Shown here: piece by piece, positions 11,258 to 25,170 of the stretch
Layout of the letters: every line of letters begins with the position of its first letter
How positions within the stretch are numbered: position 1 is the first letter of the stretch
From: Mallotus nudiflorus
Taxonomy: Eukaryota; Streptophyta; Magnoliopsida; Malpighiales; Euphorbiaceae
Assembly: GCA_947683625.1 (NCBI GenBank)
Contig: CANTUR010000166.1
Coordinates: 1 to 64,000 of the forward strand
Length of the DNA stretch: 64,000 nt
Direction: 5' to 3'
The notes under the pieces: generated by a model
What the model saw: only the letters and a program-made list of their open reading frames with translations
What the model was told of the DNA's origin: nothing
Database searches by the model: none
Translations under genes and position numbers: made by a program

Positions 11258-14200
11258 ATGACCACCGAAAACACATCCATCGTATCCCATGGAACACCCA
11301 ACTTTATTCAAACCCTTCAAGATAATTCTTCCTTTTCCACATGAATTATTCTTAATGATACAAACTATACTCTATGGTCACAGATCATGGAGATGCGAAT
11401 TAGAGTTAGAAATAAATCTGGCTTTCTGAATGGCACTACGCCAAAGCCATCAGCAGGAGATAAAGCATTGGAGACTTGGCTCCTTGATAATAATCGAGTC
11501 AAAAGTTGGCTGATTGACTCGATGAGTCTGACATTGATGCAGAGATTCATCCTTCTTCTAACAGCAAAGGAGATATGGGATGCTATCTTAAAAACCTTCT
11601 ATGATGGGTCTAACCGAACCCAGTTATTTGAATTAAATCGAAAATCATTCACAACACGTCAAAGTGGTAAGCCATTACCTGCATACTATAATGAATTGAT
11701 TGGAATATTTCAGGAAATCGATGCCCGAACATGTGCACAAGGAGAGGATGTTAATGGAGTAGTATCACTCCATAAACATATTACCTGGCTTCGAACATAT
11801 ATTTTCCTAGTCGGACTTGATTCTGAATTTAATAATGTTCGGAGTGAAATACTCCGAAAGGATCCACCTCTTGATCTCGAGTCTAGTTATGCATATGTCC
11901 AGAGGGATTATAACCAATGACATATGATGGAAGAGCCAAAGATACTGCCGGACCATTCTGTACTTATAGCAGCTCAGACTCGGCCCCAGTTCAAAGGAAA
12001 GATACCGAGTAATCCCACCACATACACCTGTACTCATTGTGGTGAAGTTGGACACTCCAAGGAATGGTGCTATGAAATTGTGGGATATCCAAAATGGTGG
12101 GATTTCAATAAAAAGCCTTATAAGAAGCTCGGCAAGGCTGCAATTGCTACTTCTACTAAACCAAGTGGTGATCCTGATACCACTTCAGGTATGACAAATC
12201 TTACTTAAAATAATACATGGATTATCGATACAGGTGCTACTGATCATATGACAAACTCCACTCACTATCTTACATCTATCCGTCCATCAACCCAACAAAA
12301 TATTCTACTGCTAATGAAGGCATAACAACAGTCACTCATGAGGGATCATTATCTAGCTCTGACTCTCTTAATTTAGATAATGTTCTTATTGTTTCATCTT
12401 TTTTTTTGTAATCTACTATATGTTGGCCAAATCACTGAAACCTTGAATTGCACTATCAAATTTTGGCCTAATTATTATGTATTTCAAAACATTACAATGC
12501 ACCGAACTCTTGGCTCTGGTGTTAAACATGGAAAATTATACTATCTTGAGATGCATGATGATTCAAAATGGAAGACAAGTCAAGTTAATAGGGTTGGTAG
12601 AAGTTGCTTGAGTAAAGACTAAGTAATCTTGTGGCATCATTGTTTTGGGCATCTCTCTTTTCATTATCTAAGACAAATAAAACCAAATTTATTTTTCAAT
12701 AGCACAGATTCGAAATTCAAGTGTGATGTTTGTGAATTGGCAAAAGGCCATCGAATTTTTTATGTACCGAGTTATAATAAAAATTTAGTTCCATTTATGA
12801 CCATTCATTCTGATGTATGGGGACCTGCTCGGATTCCCACTTTATCTGGTGCTCGATATTTTATAACGTTTATTAATGAACGTACCCGAATGACATGGGT
12901 ATCACTACTTTCTAATAAAGGAGATGTGTGCTCCAAATTTCAAGAACTATACAATATGGTGGATACACAATACCAAAGTAGAATCTGAGTCTTGCAGTCT
13001 GACAATGGTGGGGAGTATGTTAACTCAATCCTCAATGATTTCTGCCACAAGAAAGGCATTCACCACTAAACATCTTGTGTCGGCACTCCTCAATAGAATG
13101 GTATAGCCGAACGAAAGAATCATCAGTTATTGGAAGTTATCTGAGCATCATTGTTTGATATGAAGTTCCTCGAGAATACTAGGGAGAGGCTGTTCGATTT
13201 GATGTGTACCTCATAAATTGGACACCATCACAAGTACTCGATTTTAAAACTCCTCTTCAGAAACTTTAGGAACTTGTCATATCTCCACCCCTCAATAATC
13301 TCAAACCTCGAGTTTTTGGATGCTCGACATATATTCATCAGACACTCAGTAAATTAGACCCTCGAGCTATCTGGTGTATTTTTGTTGGCTATACGGATTT
13401 ACAAAAAGGATATCGGTATTATGATCCGAATACAAAGAAAATGTATGTTACTCAGAATGTTCAGTTTCATGAAAATAATCCTTTCTTTTCCTACTCTGAG
13501 TGCTCTCTTCAGGGGGAGAAACATCCGAACATATTTGAACTTAAAGATAGAATTTTGAGTGTTTTGACGAATCCAAGTCCAAGTATCTCATCCGGATAGA
13601 CATCATCTAGACAGACATGTGATGTTCCGAGTATGAATATCTCACCCGGACAGATCATCAAAGAAAAATCGAGTAATCAAGATAGTACATCTTCCCAACT
13701 CACACTAGAAGCTGAAAAAATTCCGGATGCAGTGCATAATAAGGTAAACTTATCTCCTTTAATTCCAAATACTGAGCCTTGTTATCCTTCTAGGATTAAT
13801 AGAGGGGTTCTAAAAAAATAATATCATTCAGACCTTCGTACCAAAGTTAAATACCCTATCAACAACTTCATATCAACCAACCATTTGTCTGAATCACATG
13901 CACTTACTGTAAATCAATTATCTACTGTATCTATTCTGAGTAATGTACAGGAAGCCTTAGATGATCCGGATTGAAAGAAAGCTATGAATGATGAAATGGA
14001 GGCATTACAGAAGAACCAGACATGGGATCTTGTTCCTCTTCTAGAAGGAAAGAAAACAGTGGGGTGCAGGTGGATATTTACAGTCAAACTCAATTCAGAT
14101 GGAAGCATAAATCGATATAAAGCTCGATTGGTAGCAAAGGGGTATACTCAGAAGTATGAAATTTACTATGAAGATACATTTGCCCCAGTAGCAAAAATGA

Positions 14201-15462
14201 ATACCATCCAAGTTCTTATTTCTTTAGCTGCCAACCTGGACTGGCTGCTGCGACAATTTGATGTAAAGAATGCATTTTTGAATGGAACCATAGATGAAGA
14301 AGTATATATGGATCCACCACTCGAAACTAAATGTACTGACCGAGTATGCAAACTAAAAAGAGCATTGTATGGACTCAAGCAATTGCCTCGAGCATGGTTT
14401 GGACGACTCTCAACCTTCATGAGAAAGCTTAGATATAAGCAAAGTGATTCTGATCACACACTATTCATCAAATAGAAGTTAGGTAAAGTCATCGCACTGA
14501 TTGTATATGTTGATGATATGGTAGTTACTGAAAATGATCCAAGTGAGACAACAATCTTGCAAAGACAGTTAGCATTCGAGTTTGAACTTAAGGATTTGGG
14601 AAACTTGAAGTATTTTTTAGGGATTGAAGTTGTAAGATCAACTCAAGAAATTTCTCTTTGCCAGCAAAAGTATGTAATGGACCTACTGACAGAGATTAGG
14701 ATACTTGATTGTAAGCCAGTCGAGACTTCCATTGAAGTCAACCATGGAATTTTAGTCTGAGAAGGTCAAGTTCCAACTGATAAAGATTAGTATGAAAGGT
14801 TGGTAGGAAGGTTGATTTACCTATCTCATACTCAGCCAAACATTGCTTTTGCAGTAAGTATTGTGAGTCAGTTCATGCATTCTCCGAGTAAAGAACATAT
14901 GATTCCAGTGTACAAAATATTAAGATATCTAAAGTCTTCTCTGGGTAAAAGGTTATTCTTTGGGAGGAATAAAGATTATGAAATTGCTGGCTATACTGAT
15001 GCTGATTGGGCTGGAGATCGGATTGATAAAAAATCAACATCCGGGTACTTTACATTTATTAGAAATAATTTAGTCACGTGGAGAAGCAAGAATCAGAAAG
15101 TTGTAGCAAGATCAAGTGCTGAAGTTGAGTTTAGAGGAATGGCTCATGGAGTATGTGAGTTGCTTTGGGTAAGGAAAATTGTTTAGGATATGGGATTAAA
15201 GCATTCGAGGCCTATGTTGTTACATTGTGATAACAAGGCAGCCATAACAATTGCAAACAATCTAGTTTAACATGATCAAACTAAGCATGTAGAGGTTGAT
15301 AGACATTTCATAAAAGATCATTTGAACCAAGGGATGATTGATCTTCAATATGTTTCGTCTCAGACTTAACTAGCTGACGTCCTTACAAAGGCTATATCTA
15401 GAAAAATATTCTATAACTCACTTGGCAAGTTGGGAATGATTGACATACATTCACTAACTTGA
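11258..15462 (+). pseudogene. gag-pol polyprotein of copia-1, broken
   Basis: Start chosen at ATG 11258 (MTTENTSIVSHG), shared with copia-2. Gag (YTLWSQIMEMRI) is followed by zinc knuckle CTHCGEVGHSKEWC near 12032-12073; protease IIDTGATDHMT near 12220; integrase HHC part WHHCFGH...CDVC near 12632-12740 and core HSDVWGP at 12807; RT core QFDVKNAFLNG near 14256 and YVDDM at about 14507; RNase H DADWAGD near 14998. Single-base shifts occur between gag and integrase and before RT. Stops (for example near 11343, 11918, 12986, 14473, 14758) end each open part. The last codon precedes the polypurine tract GAGGGGGAG. Confidence 0.9.
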
Positions 15463-15469
15463 GGGGGAG

Positions 15470-15689
15470 TGTTGAGGAAGTAAATATTTTTATTGTATAT
15501 ATTAGGAAGTAAATATTTGTATACAATTAGGAATAAAGTTCCATTCTATTTAGGATATTATTCTATTCCTAAATAGGTTGTGATTAGGATTCCTATATGT
15601 ATATATAAGGGGTGTAACCCTTCTTTGAATATCAATAGAAAAATATTTCCCTTAAATTTTCTTTCTTTTTCTCTAAATTTTATTCTTCA
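15470..15689 (+). repeat. 3' LTR of copia-1
   Basis: 220 bp, directly after GAGGGGGAG (polypurine tract, 15461-15469). Same TG and CA ends as the 5' copy, with about 6 percent difference by eye. Confidence 0.93.
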
Positions 15690-15694
15690 AAAAT

Positions 15695-16632
15695 AGTCAT
15701 TTGTCGCGGGTTAGCAACACATTGTAACGTTGCACCCACAACACTAATTTTTTTTCCTTTCCAAAAACCTTTTCTATTGAAAATGAAAATAAAAATAAAA
15801 ATAAAAACTTTTTCTTCATATTAAATAGTTTTCTAAAATTTTCTAAAAAATATATTTTTTTAACATTAAAATGAAAATTTAGAAATTTAATGTAAACAAT
15901 TTTTCATTAAAAAATGCATATTTTCCAATTGAGAAACACGAAAAATTTCAATTCTATCTTCCTTCGAATCACTCCCTAACACTTTCTCTTACTTTACCTA
16001 ACTTATTATTTAATTTTCCCCCATATTTTAGATATTAGGGTATGTTTGGATAGAGGTTAAAGAATTAAATGTTACTCCTATAATATATTCACTACTTTTA
16101 CCTTTATTTGGTAAACTTTAAAAGTACAAGGTTAATATTTAACTCTCTTAATGATTAAGTTCACTTTTATGTATTTTTATTAATCTAGTTGAGACTAGAT
16201 TAAACACCTATAATAACAAAAATATGCTTTTAAAAGAGTACTTTTTATTTTTTTTTATTTCTTTACATTTATCATATTACTTCAACTTTTTTTTTTCTAT
16301 ATTAAGAAACTACTAATCAAATTTATAAAAAAAGGTACAATTTAATTTAAATTTTTATGATAATATTTATGTTACTTTTTAAAATGTATATGAATATATT
16401 ATTTAAATAATTATATTTTTAAGTATTTAATAATAAATTTAATTAACTATATAATTTTTTTTAAAAAATACCATATTACAATTTATCGATTATTTTGATT
16501 TGCCAAACAAGATTAATAACTTAATCAGTACAATTGTAATTATTACTTCTTTAACAATTATACATGTGACTATTATATCATATTTCTTCATTCCTGATCT
16601 AAACGCATCCTTAGTAACAATGCTCGTGTCAA
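15695..16632. other. AT-rich intergenic DNA
   Basis: No coding frame of note and no clear repeat boundary. It contains short homopolymer runs and an AAATAAAAATAAA stretch at 15786-15806. Nothing else recognised. Confidence 0.5.
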
Positions 16633-17108
16633 TGGAAAAAGCCACAGACCGATTGGCTTAAGTGTAATTTAGATGCAATATTTTCATCTGAGTCTAAAAT
16701 GGCAGAAATTGGTTTGCTTTTGTGTTATAGTGATGGTACGTTTATCCAAGAAAAATCGATGTGCATTAATGGTGTGCCTTCCATTACAGAAGCTGAGGCT
16801 ATGGGTTTGAAGGAAGCAATTTTATGGTGTCTCTCTCTTGGATTTAATCAAGTTATTTTTGAGATGGATGCAAAGCATATTGTGCAAGCTTTCGAGCTGG
16901 ATGAGGAAATGATCTCTGGCTTTGGAAGTGATTGTTGATATCTTATTCAACAGGGTACTAATAACCTTGTTAGGTTTGTTAGAAGACATGCTAATGGGTG
17001 CTCACCGTCATTGTGTATCTTAACATCCTTCTGAGTTACTTAATGAGTGTTTGCAGTTTGATCTGCTTAATGAATAAATAAAGTTAAGTTTTTTCGAAAA
17101 AAAAAAAA
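16633..17108 (+). pseudogene. LINE 3' fragment (RNase H domain) with poly-A
   Basis: An open frame from 16633 reads WKKPQTDWLKCNLDA and continues through ITEAEAMGLKEAILW and IFEMDAK to a stop at 16936. This is the RNase H domain found at the C-terminus of plant L1-type LINEs: first Asp in LKCNLDA, Glu in EAEAMG, second Asp in EMDAK. More RNase H sequence follows after the stop (VRFVRRHANG). A pure A run at 17097-17108 marks the LINE tail. Endonuclease and RT are missing, so it is a 5'-truncated dead insertion. Confidence 0.82.
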
Positions 17109-17213
17109 GAGTAATACTACTATCTTATTGCGAATTTTGAGCAGCTTAATGACGCATTTGCTTTCAAGGTATGTAGATATCAAGAATTAGATTATTACTT
17201 TCCTTTCCAGCTT

Positions 17214-17234
17214 TAAAAAAAAAAAAAAAAAAAA

Positions 17235-17321
<87 letters not shown>

Positions 17322-17322
17322 G

Positions 17323-17358
<36 letters not shown>

Positions 17359-17372
17359 GTTTTATCTACCAA

Positions 17373-17414
<42 letters not shown>
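17214..17414. repeat. Compound microsatellite A(n)-(AAT/GAT)n-(TA)n
   Basis: An A run (17214-17236) is followed by about 120 bases of AAT and GATAAT units and then, after a short spacer, by pure TA repeats (17377-17413). Open frames of poly-Ile or Ile-Tyr here are artefacts of the repeat. Confidence 0.95.
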
Positions 17415-17416
<2 letters not shown>

Positions 17417-18799
17417 TGATGAATTTGAATTTTAAACAATTTTTCATATATTTACATTTGTTATAATTAAATTAATTTTCATAAAAAAATTATTATTTTG
17501 ATATTTATTTTACATGTTTACTAAATTAAAAATTTAAGTCATTTTAAAAAATTATCTTATAATTTAATATAAAACTTTAGAAAAAATCATTTTATTATAA
17601 ATTGAAAAACGTACATAAAATTCTATATTTTTTATAGTTTTTCATGGAAAATGAAAACTCCAAGAAAATTGAGAGTTAGAAAATAGAAAATGGTTTTCTA
17701 TAAATAATCCTCTTTATTTCACGCACTCATGCACACAGGTCTCTTTCTTTAGTGGACGCTCTTTAAGTTTTTGTTGAACAGTTCATACACTAAGTTTTTG
17801 TTGAACAATTCATACTACTACGAATACTGTATAGACTATTGAAAAAAAATCATTTCTTGATTTCTTAAATAAATTATTAATCAATTATCTTCACATTTAT
17901 ATATAGCTATTAAGACATTATGTTAATTTCTTTTTAATATGTTGCTTATAAAAAATTTCATTGTTATTCTGCTTAAAACTTATGGGTTAAGGAATTTGAA
18001 TGTTTATCACAGTGCTATCCTTTACAAATTCTCACTTTTAAAATTGTTTTCATTATTTAATAATGGTTATATAAGTATGGAACTTTTTTTTTCCCCTAAA
18101 AGTGCATTTACAATTTTAACTTTTTTTTTTTTTTGCATATATGTATTATATCAATATATTTAATAATTTAAAGTACATATTATTCTTATATAAGAAAATT
18201 CATAATATTAAAATTATAAAAAAAATAAAAAAATGACATTAATTTTGTTTATTTTTTATATATTTTTTGACATCTAATGCATTTAGTATTTAATATTCGG
18301 TAGTACCTGACTAATCTAAATTTAATCTAGAAAAAATATTAAAAGATAATAAATATTTATCTTAAAAATTTTAAAATAATTGTATATTCAACACTCAGTA
18401 AATAAAATCTTTGGTTATATATTTTTTATATATTTTTTAAGACTGTTATATGAACCATCCACTAATATAATCTCAACCTACTACTCAAATCTGCAGCACT
18501 TACTAATTTTATCGGTGGCATTTAAGTGATGGACCAAATAATGGAAGAAAAGAGTACTACTGTAAAGTGTTATTTATTAGAAAAAGTGAAATGTTGTTAT
18601 CTAGCACGCAAGCAGGATGAAACAAACCATTATTTCTCGAGAAACTATTTTTCTTGGCTACATACATATAACCAACTTGTTTAATTGACAGATGATAAAG
18701 GGCAAATTTGCTAAGCAGCATAAGATAAGAGCAGATATTAGTCAATAGTATGATAGAAGAGACGAAGTACTGCAACTGCAATGGCTGGGGGTCCTGTAG
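17415..18799. other. AT-rich intergenic DNA; second segmental anchor
   Basis: No gene found. About 17710-18260 resembles 59695-60190 in the same orientation: CACGCACTC.TGCA, ATATATAGCTATTAAGACATTATGTTAA, TTATTCTGCTTAAAACTTATGG and CAAGTATGGAACTTTTTT-like blocks occur in both in the same order. This region lies downstream of the receptor-kinase pseudogene. Confidence 0.6.
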
Positions 18800-20605
18800 T
18801 TAAGGTTCATTTTCGTCGTGCAGAAGCTGCTTAACTACCTGGCTCATGGTGGGGTCTTGCATCTTTGTCTTCCTCCACACAATGCAAAGCTACTTCAACC
18901 AAAATTTCTAGTTTATTTATGTTGTGTCCATTTCCTATGGTGGGATCTATTATCTTTGTGACCCAAGATTCCTTTGCATCAGCTCCAGATTTTTTACCCC
19001 TGGCCCATTCCACTAACCTTTTTTCCTCAACAGTCTTGCCATTTTCAACAGTCTGGGCCTCCATTGCAGGGTTCTTTCCTGTCTATATCTCCAGCACAAC
19101 TATTCCATAGCTATAGACATGCACTTTGGAGGTGATTGGTAGATTAAAAATCCACTCTGGGGCCTTGTAACCTCTGGTTCCTCTCAATTTTGAGAAGCCT
19201 GAATTTTTACTGTCGGTTCTACTTACTAACCGAGACAGACCAAAATCTGATACTTTCGGCTTGTAATCAGAGTCCAAGAGAATGTTTTTTGGCTTTACAT
19301 TACAGTGTAGAACCCACTCTAAGCATTCTTCATGCAGATAAGCTAGCCCTTTAGCAGTACCCACTGCGATTTCAAACATTTTCTCCCAATCAAGTGATCT
19401 GGAAGACAGATTTTCTGCTAAGGAACCATGTTCCATGTACTCGTAAACCAAAAGCCTATGATTTCCTTCTGCGCAATATCCCCACATGTCTATTAAGTAC
19501 GTGTGATTAAGCTTCACAATTGTGCCTACTTCTGCTAAAAATTCAGCTTCTCCTTGGTGAGCGTCATTGAGTCGCTTAATTGCTGCGATTTGATCATCAG
19601 ATAATCTGCCCTTGTACACAATTCCTCCAGCTCCTCTTCCAATTTCTTCTTTGAAGTTTCTTGTTGCCTTCAACTCAGCGTACGTAAATCTTTTGAAACC
19701 AGTTGCAGCCTGAAGGTAACCTTGTGTTGCACCTCTATTTCCCTGGTTTCTTAACAAGAAAATCCACACCAAAATTATGGCAAAACTTGCAAACAACCCA
19801 ACTGCAATTACGAACCAAAGCAAGAAACTCACGGACCAAATTACATGACTTCTTATATACTTCCTTGGCAGAACGGTAACAACATTCGAACATTTCCAGC
19901 CGCTTTTATCATCCACGGGCCATATTTCGGGCTCGGAGGAAAGCTGACTGTCCTTGCGAACTTTCAAGTATATATGTCCTTCGAAATTCGGAGCACGCTG
20001 CCCGTTTAGCAACAATGTCTTGGCGAAACAGTAAGGAACATCACTAGGATGGTCATGCTTGATGAATTTAAATTGGAAGTCACATCTCTGCAAGCAGATA
20101 TTCTCATCGAAGGTGGTATTAGGATAGAAACCAAAATCATACCCATAAAACTCGACATGTCGGAGTTTTAAGAAAGTTGCATCGCTACTTGCACAAGAAA
20201 CATTAAATTCTGGTTCACAACCCTAAGACCAGTCCATTTGATTTTTTTTTCTTGAATCCTGGAATGCAAGAACAACTTCTACCAGAATATGGATTATGAG
20301 TACAAACACTATTGGGCTCACAAATTCCATGGACAGTGCATGGCTGAGAAGTAAGCTGCCATGAAAGAACCCAAAATCCATTTCTCTCTTCTTCTCGACT
20401 GTATAGCCGAAGATTACCATCGAAATCTAGCGTCAATCTTCTCTGGAGCTGCTGTCCATAATCCGCAGAAGAAAAGGAGAAATTATGAGTAGCAGAAAAA
20501 TTACCAAACTTATCTAAGATGGCAATTCTACTGCTATTGTATGTATACTTCTGTGTTGTGGAACTGGGGTTAATTTCCATCAATAATAACAAAAATCACC
20601 TTGAC
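18800..20605 (-). pseudogene. Receptor-like kinase pseudogene, C-terminal part (EGF-PAN-TM-kinase)
   Basis: Second half of a G-type lectin S-receptor-like Ser/Thr kinase of the ZmPK1 type, a plasma-membrane receptor class. In gene order: S-locus glycoprotein segment (RRLTLDFDGNLRLYS), EGF-like cysteines (CTVHGICEPNSVC), PAN-like part, one membrane span (about 19770-19840), then kinase. Seen in the kinase: glycine loop GRGAGGIVYKG, AAIKRL lysine, DFG intact; the catalytic loop reads HCNVKPKNILL where the family has HCDVKPQN, so the catalytic Asp is Asn; the F-helix Asp is His (KVHVYSYG). Also a frameshift in an A run and a TAG near 20230-20250, a TAG after VVLEI near 19082, and an extra C near 18853 that shifts the last 16 codons. 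Not functional. Confidence 0.9.
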
Positions 20606-20991
20606 AACTATTGCACATGTGACTAGAGTGGAAACAATTGTACTAAAAATTATTTGATAGAATTTTACCAAGACAAGTAATTTTAATAGTACAATAAATA
20701 ACAACTATACCCAACAATAACTATTAAATAGATATAAAAGAGAACACCAAAATTTAACGAGGTTCGGCCAATTATGCCTACGTCCTCAGATACTACCAAA
20801 ATAATATTTCACTAAATGAGGAAATATTACAAAAAAGAAAGAGAAAGAATACAATTGTCTAAATACATAGGAGAGGTAATGTGAGATGATCTAACTAAAG
20901 GGGGGAAGGAGTCTATTTATAACCTTAGGACTCCTCCCACTCCTTTTAAATTTTTAATGTGGGATTGGCAATTTTCCTAAAAAAAAAAAAA
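20606..20991 (-). repeat. 3' LTR of copia-R
   Basis: Left copy on the plus strand, hence the downstream LTR of the minus-strand element. It matches 25171-25558 along its length with scattered changes; the inner end has turned into an A run. The outer limit is taken where similarity to the other LTR stops. Confidence 0.82.
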
Positions 20992-21002
20992 TCTCCACAT
21001 TG

Positions 21003-24000
21003 GCAAAATTCTATACAATTCTCTCTCAAATCTATTTTCAGTAGTGTCTGCAAATTTTATCTTTCAATTTGTAACAATATTGATAAAGTCTAAACAATGT
21101 TTAAACTTGACCGTAGTTACCACTTTTTTCATCATACCAGCAGGATTCTTAATAGTCTGAATCTTCTGGATTATGACTTCACCTTCTTTCAGAATCTCTC
21201 ATACAAAGTGATATCGAACATCTATATGCTTTGTCCTTGCATGATAGACTTGGTTCTTAACTAAATGAATAGCACTCTGACTGTCATAATGCACTTTGAT
21301 GCACTTCTGCTCCATTCCTAATTCACCAAGCAACCCTTAAAGCCAAATTGCCTCTTTTACAACCTCCGTAACTACTATATACTCTGCCTTTGTAGTAGAC
21401 AAAACAACTGTTGACTGTAAGGTGGACTTCCAACTGACTGGTGCCTTTGCAAAAGTAAACACATAACCAGTAGTTGATCGACTTTGTCCAAATCACCAAC
21501 ATAGTCAGAATCACAGTATCCAACTATACACTGACCATCTTGTCTATCTTGCTAAAATACCAAACCAATGTCTACGGTGTTCAGAATATACCGTAGAATC
21601 TATTTCACAGCTTGCTAATGCTCATTTCTAGGATTATGCATGTACTTGCTCACAACCCCAACTACATGTGAAATATCTAGCCTCATACACACTGTTGCAT
21701 ACATAAAGTTACCAACAACACTTGCGTATGGTACTTTTGACATGTATTCCCGTTCTGCATCATTCTTAGGTAACATGGATGCACTAAGCTTGAAATGAGG
21801 AGCAAGTGGCGCACTAATTGGTTTTGACTTTTCATTCATGCCAAAATGTTTTATTACCTTCCTCAGATATTCTTTCTGAGACAAACAAAGCCTCCCCAAT
21901 TTCCTATCTCTAGATATTTCCATGTCGAGAATCTTTTTTGCTTCACCAAGACCTTCATCTCAAACTCCTTGTTCAATTGAGTCTTCAATTTCTCAATCTC
22001 TATCTGCCTCCTGGAAGCTATCAGCATATCATCAACATAAAGAAGAAGATATATATATGATCCATCTTGTTGCTTGTGCAAATACACATAATGATCATAT
22101 TTGCTTCTTGTGTATTTTTGCCCTATCAAAAACTTGTCAAATCACTTGTACCACTGCCTCAGAGATTGCTTTAATCCATACAATAATTTTTTCAATTTGC
22201 AAACTATCTTTTCTTTATTAACAACTTTGAATCCATCTGGATGAGTCATATAGATTTCCTCATCCAAGTTTTCATGTAAAAATGCAGTTTTTACATCCAT
22301 TTGAACTAGTTCCAAATCCAAATGTGCTACAAAAGCCAATAAAATTTTGATGGAAGAATGTTTTACAACTGGAGAAAATACTTAATTATAATCAATTCTC
22401 TCTGTCTGCACGTAGCCTTTAGCCAACAATCTTACTTTGTAGCGAACATTATCTTTGTTAGGAAATCAATCTTTCTTTGCATATACCCATTTGTAGTCAA
22501 TTGCCTTCTTTTCCTTTAGAAGACTAGCCAGTTTCTATGTTTGATTCTTTTGAATGGACTACATTTCTTCATTCATGGCAATCCTCCACTTTTCATATTA
22601 TGAACGTTGGACTGCTTCATTATAAGTGGCAGGAACATCATCCATTGTAATTAGTGATGCAGAAGAGACCATATCAGTATAACAAGTAGGTTGTCTAATG
22701 GTCCTCTTCCCCTTCTTTAATACAATTGATTTATGTTGCTATGGAGGTTCTTGGGTCTGAACCTCTTCTTCATTTGACTCTTCTTCTATCATAGGAGAGT
22801 CATCATCACTTTCTTCATTGGCTGGGACAATTCTGTTGCCATCAAACGCCACCTGTTTAGGAGCACAATTTGTCTGCTCCATTTTTTCCTGAAGTCACTT
22901 TTCTCAATGTGGTAGATTCATCAAAGGTAACATCCCTAATGAAGATTACTTTCTTTATTTCTAAACTGCAAAAATGATAGCCTTTCACACCAGAAGCTAT
23001 CCCTATAAAGATTGCCTTTTTTGCTCTTGGATCCAACTTTGACTCCTTAACATGGTAATATATAGTGGAACCAAACACATGTAAGGAATCATAATCTGTA
23101 GTAGGTTTTCCAAACCATTTCTCCAATGGCATTTTACCACCAATAGTAGTTGATGGTAAACGGTTGATAAGTTGACAAGCATATACTATAGCCTTAGCCA
23201 AAAATTCTTTGCCTAACCCAACATTGGAAAACATACACCGAACCTTCTCTAGCAATGTCCAGTTCATTCGCTTTGCCACCCCATTTTGTTGTGGTGTATT
23301 TCTAACAATGAAGTGTTTGACAATACCTTCATCTTCATAGACTTTCAAAAATGGATGATTTTTTAACTCTCCACCATTATCTATGCAGAGACGTTTAACT
23401 TTTTTGTTTGTTTGAGTCTCCACAATCTTTTTCCATTTAAGGAAAATTCCTAGCACTTCATCTTTCATTTTCATTGTATACACCCATACTCTTTATGAAA
23501 AATCATCAACAAAGGAAATGTAATAGTATTTTCCTCCCAATGAAGCATTCTTGGAAGGCCCCTATACATCTGAATGAATATAATCTAGAATTCCCTCAGT
23601 ATCATGGATAGCTATTCTAAATTTCACCTTTGTCTTCTTCCCTTTGATGCAATGCTCATAAAAATCCAATTTGCAAGCTCAAGCTCCTTTTAATAATCCT
23701 TGATCTATCATCAATTTCAAGGATTTTTCTCCAGCATGCCCTAAGCGCGTATGCCATAACTGAGTTGCTTATGACTCCTAATTATCAATAAAAGCTACCG
23801 CTGTTGTTGTCCCAATAATTGTACTACCCAAAAAGTAATACACATTATTTCTTTTTCGAATCCCTTTCATTATCACAAGTGCACCAGAGATGATTCTCAT
23901 TATCCCATCATTTTCCCTTACTTTAAAACCTTTTGAATCTAAGGTTCCCATAGAAATGAGATTCCTCATCAAATCTGGCACATAATGAACACTTGTTAAG

Positions 24001-25083
24001 GTTCTGATTGATCCATCCTTATTGCTCAAGTAAACTGAACCAATCCAATATGTGTTAAGAGGGGCATTATTCAATGTGTAGACAACTCCACCTTTTAGTT
24101 CTTTAAAGTCAAAGAGCCATTCTTGATTGGGAGTCATTTGGTGACTACAAGCTAAATCTAGCAACCATGAACTCGAACAACTGGTTGATGGTGTAGCAGT
24201 AATTGAAAGATCTAAATCTGCATCATCACACTCAGTTACATTTGAATTTGAGATAGCATTTCCCTTTCTAGGTTTGCCTTTATCCTTTAGCTTGGGACAA
24301 TCTTACTTCTAGTGCCCTTTTTCTCAACAAAAGGCACATTGATCTTTACTCAGTTTGGACTTTGATTTTGATCTCCCTCTCCTTCCTTTATTCTAGCTCT
24401 ATGAATGGCCTCTAACAATAAGAGCTTCTACTTCAATACTTATATTTTCTTGCTTTTTTTTCTTTCACAATTCATAACTATACAAGACTGCAGTTACTTC
24501 ACTTAGAGACATAACAACCTTTCCATAAAGTAGAGTAGTTTCAAGATAGTCAAAATCATCAGGAAGTTGATCCCACCAACATCAGAGCTAGATCTTCATC
24601 ATTAAAAGTCATGTCCATATTCATCAAATCAGTTATCAACTGATTAAAGCTAGTAATGTGATAATTCATCATGGTAACTAGGACATAATTGAAGCAGAAT
24701 AATTTCTTTTTCATGTAGAGTTTGTTCTGATTACTTTTCTTTAATAATTTCTCCTCTAGTGCCTTCTATAATTTAGTTGCAGAAGTTTCTTTAGAAAATG
24801 CATACTTCTGCTCTCTATAAAGACAAGATCGAATTATACCACATGCCAATCTATTGATCACCTTCCATTCTTTCTCAACATCATCTGGTTTCTCTCTTTC
24901 AATAGCAATGTCTAGACCCTGCTGAAAAAGGGCATCTAGAACCTCACTTTGCCACATGCCGAAATGACCAATACCATAAAAAATCTCTACCATAAATCTA
25001 ACATTTGTCACAACATTTCTTGCCAAAATTGAAGATGAAGAAGCTGTTGACGTTAATGTGGATACTTTTGTGTCGTCTACCAT
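21003..25083 (-). pseudogene. gag-pol polyprotein of copia-R, broken
   Basis: Start at the complement of 25081-25083 (MVDDTKVSTL). Gag is at 24766-25083 and beyond; protease-like part near 24150 has D-L-A-C in place of D-S-G/A; integrase 22857-23483 contains CIDNGGE and NTPQQNGVAKR; RT 21863-22339 has QMDVKTAFLHE and an intact YVDDM; the RT-to-RNase H connection is at 21615-21923 (PYASVVGNFMYA). Frameshifts separate most parts (for example near 24760, 22140, 21930) and RNase H ends in scattered stops. Read in the order expected for copia. Confidence 0.85.
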
Positions 25084-25170
25084 TTCTGCTATAAATTCTA
25101 TTTAATAGCTGTTAATGCGGAATGCCAATTAGCCCAAGGAAATTTGATGTGGAAGGTCAACTTAAGCCGT

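Larger units (their letters stand above)
10941..15689 (+). mobile_element. Ty1/copia LTR retrotransposon copia-1, full length
   Basis: The two 220-bp LTRs both begin TGTTGAG and end TTCA; AAAAT on both sides (10936-10940, 15690-15694) is a 5-bp target duplication. Primer site and polypurine tract are in place. Protein order is gag, protease, integrase, RT, RNase H, which is the copia order. The LTRs differ at about 13 of 220 sites by eye. The same family is present in opposite orientation at 28615-33463. Stops and frameshifts break the polyprotein, so it is not autonomous. Confidence 0.95.

Noticed and set aside
17187..17466. Open frames of poly-Ile or Met-Ile repeats on both strands
   Set aside because: Pure products of AAT/GAT and TA microsatellites; no biased codon or family match.
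18800..20605. Functional pseudokinase receptor
   Set aside because: HCN alone could fit a pseudokinase, but the copia insertion, stops and frameshifts argue for a dead gene.
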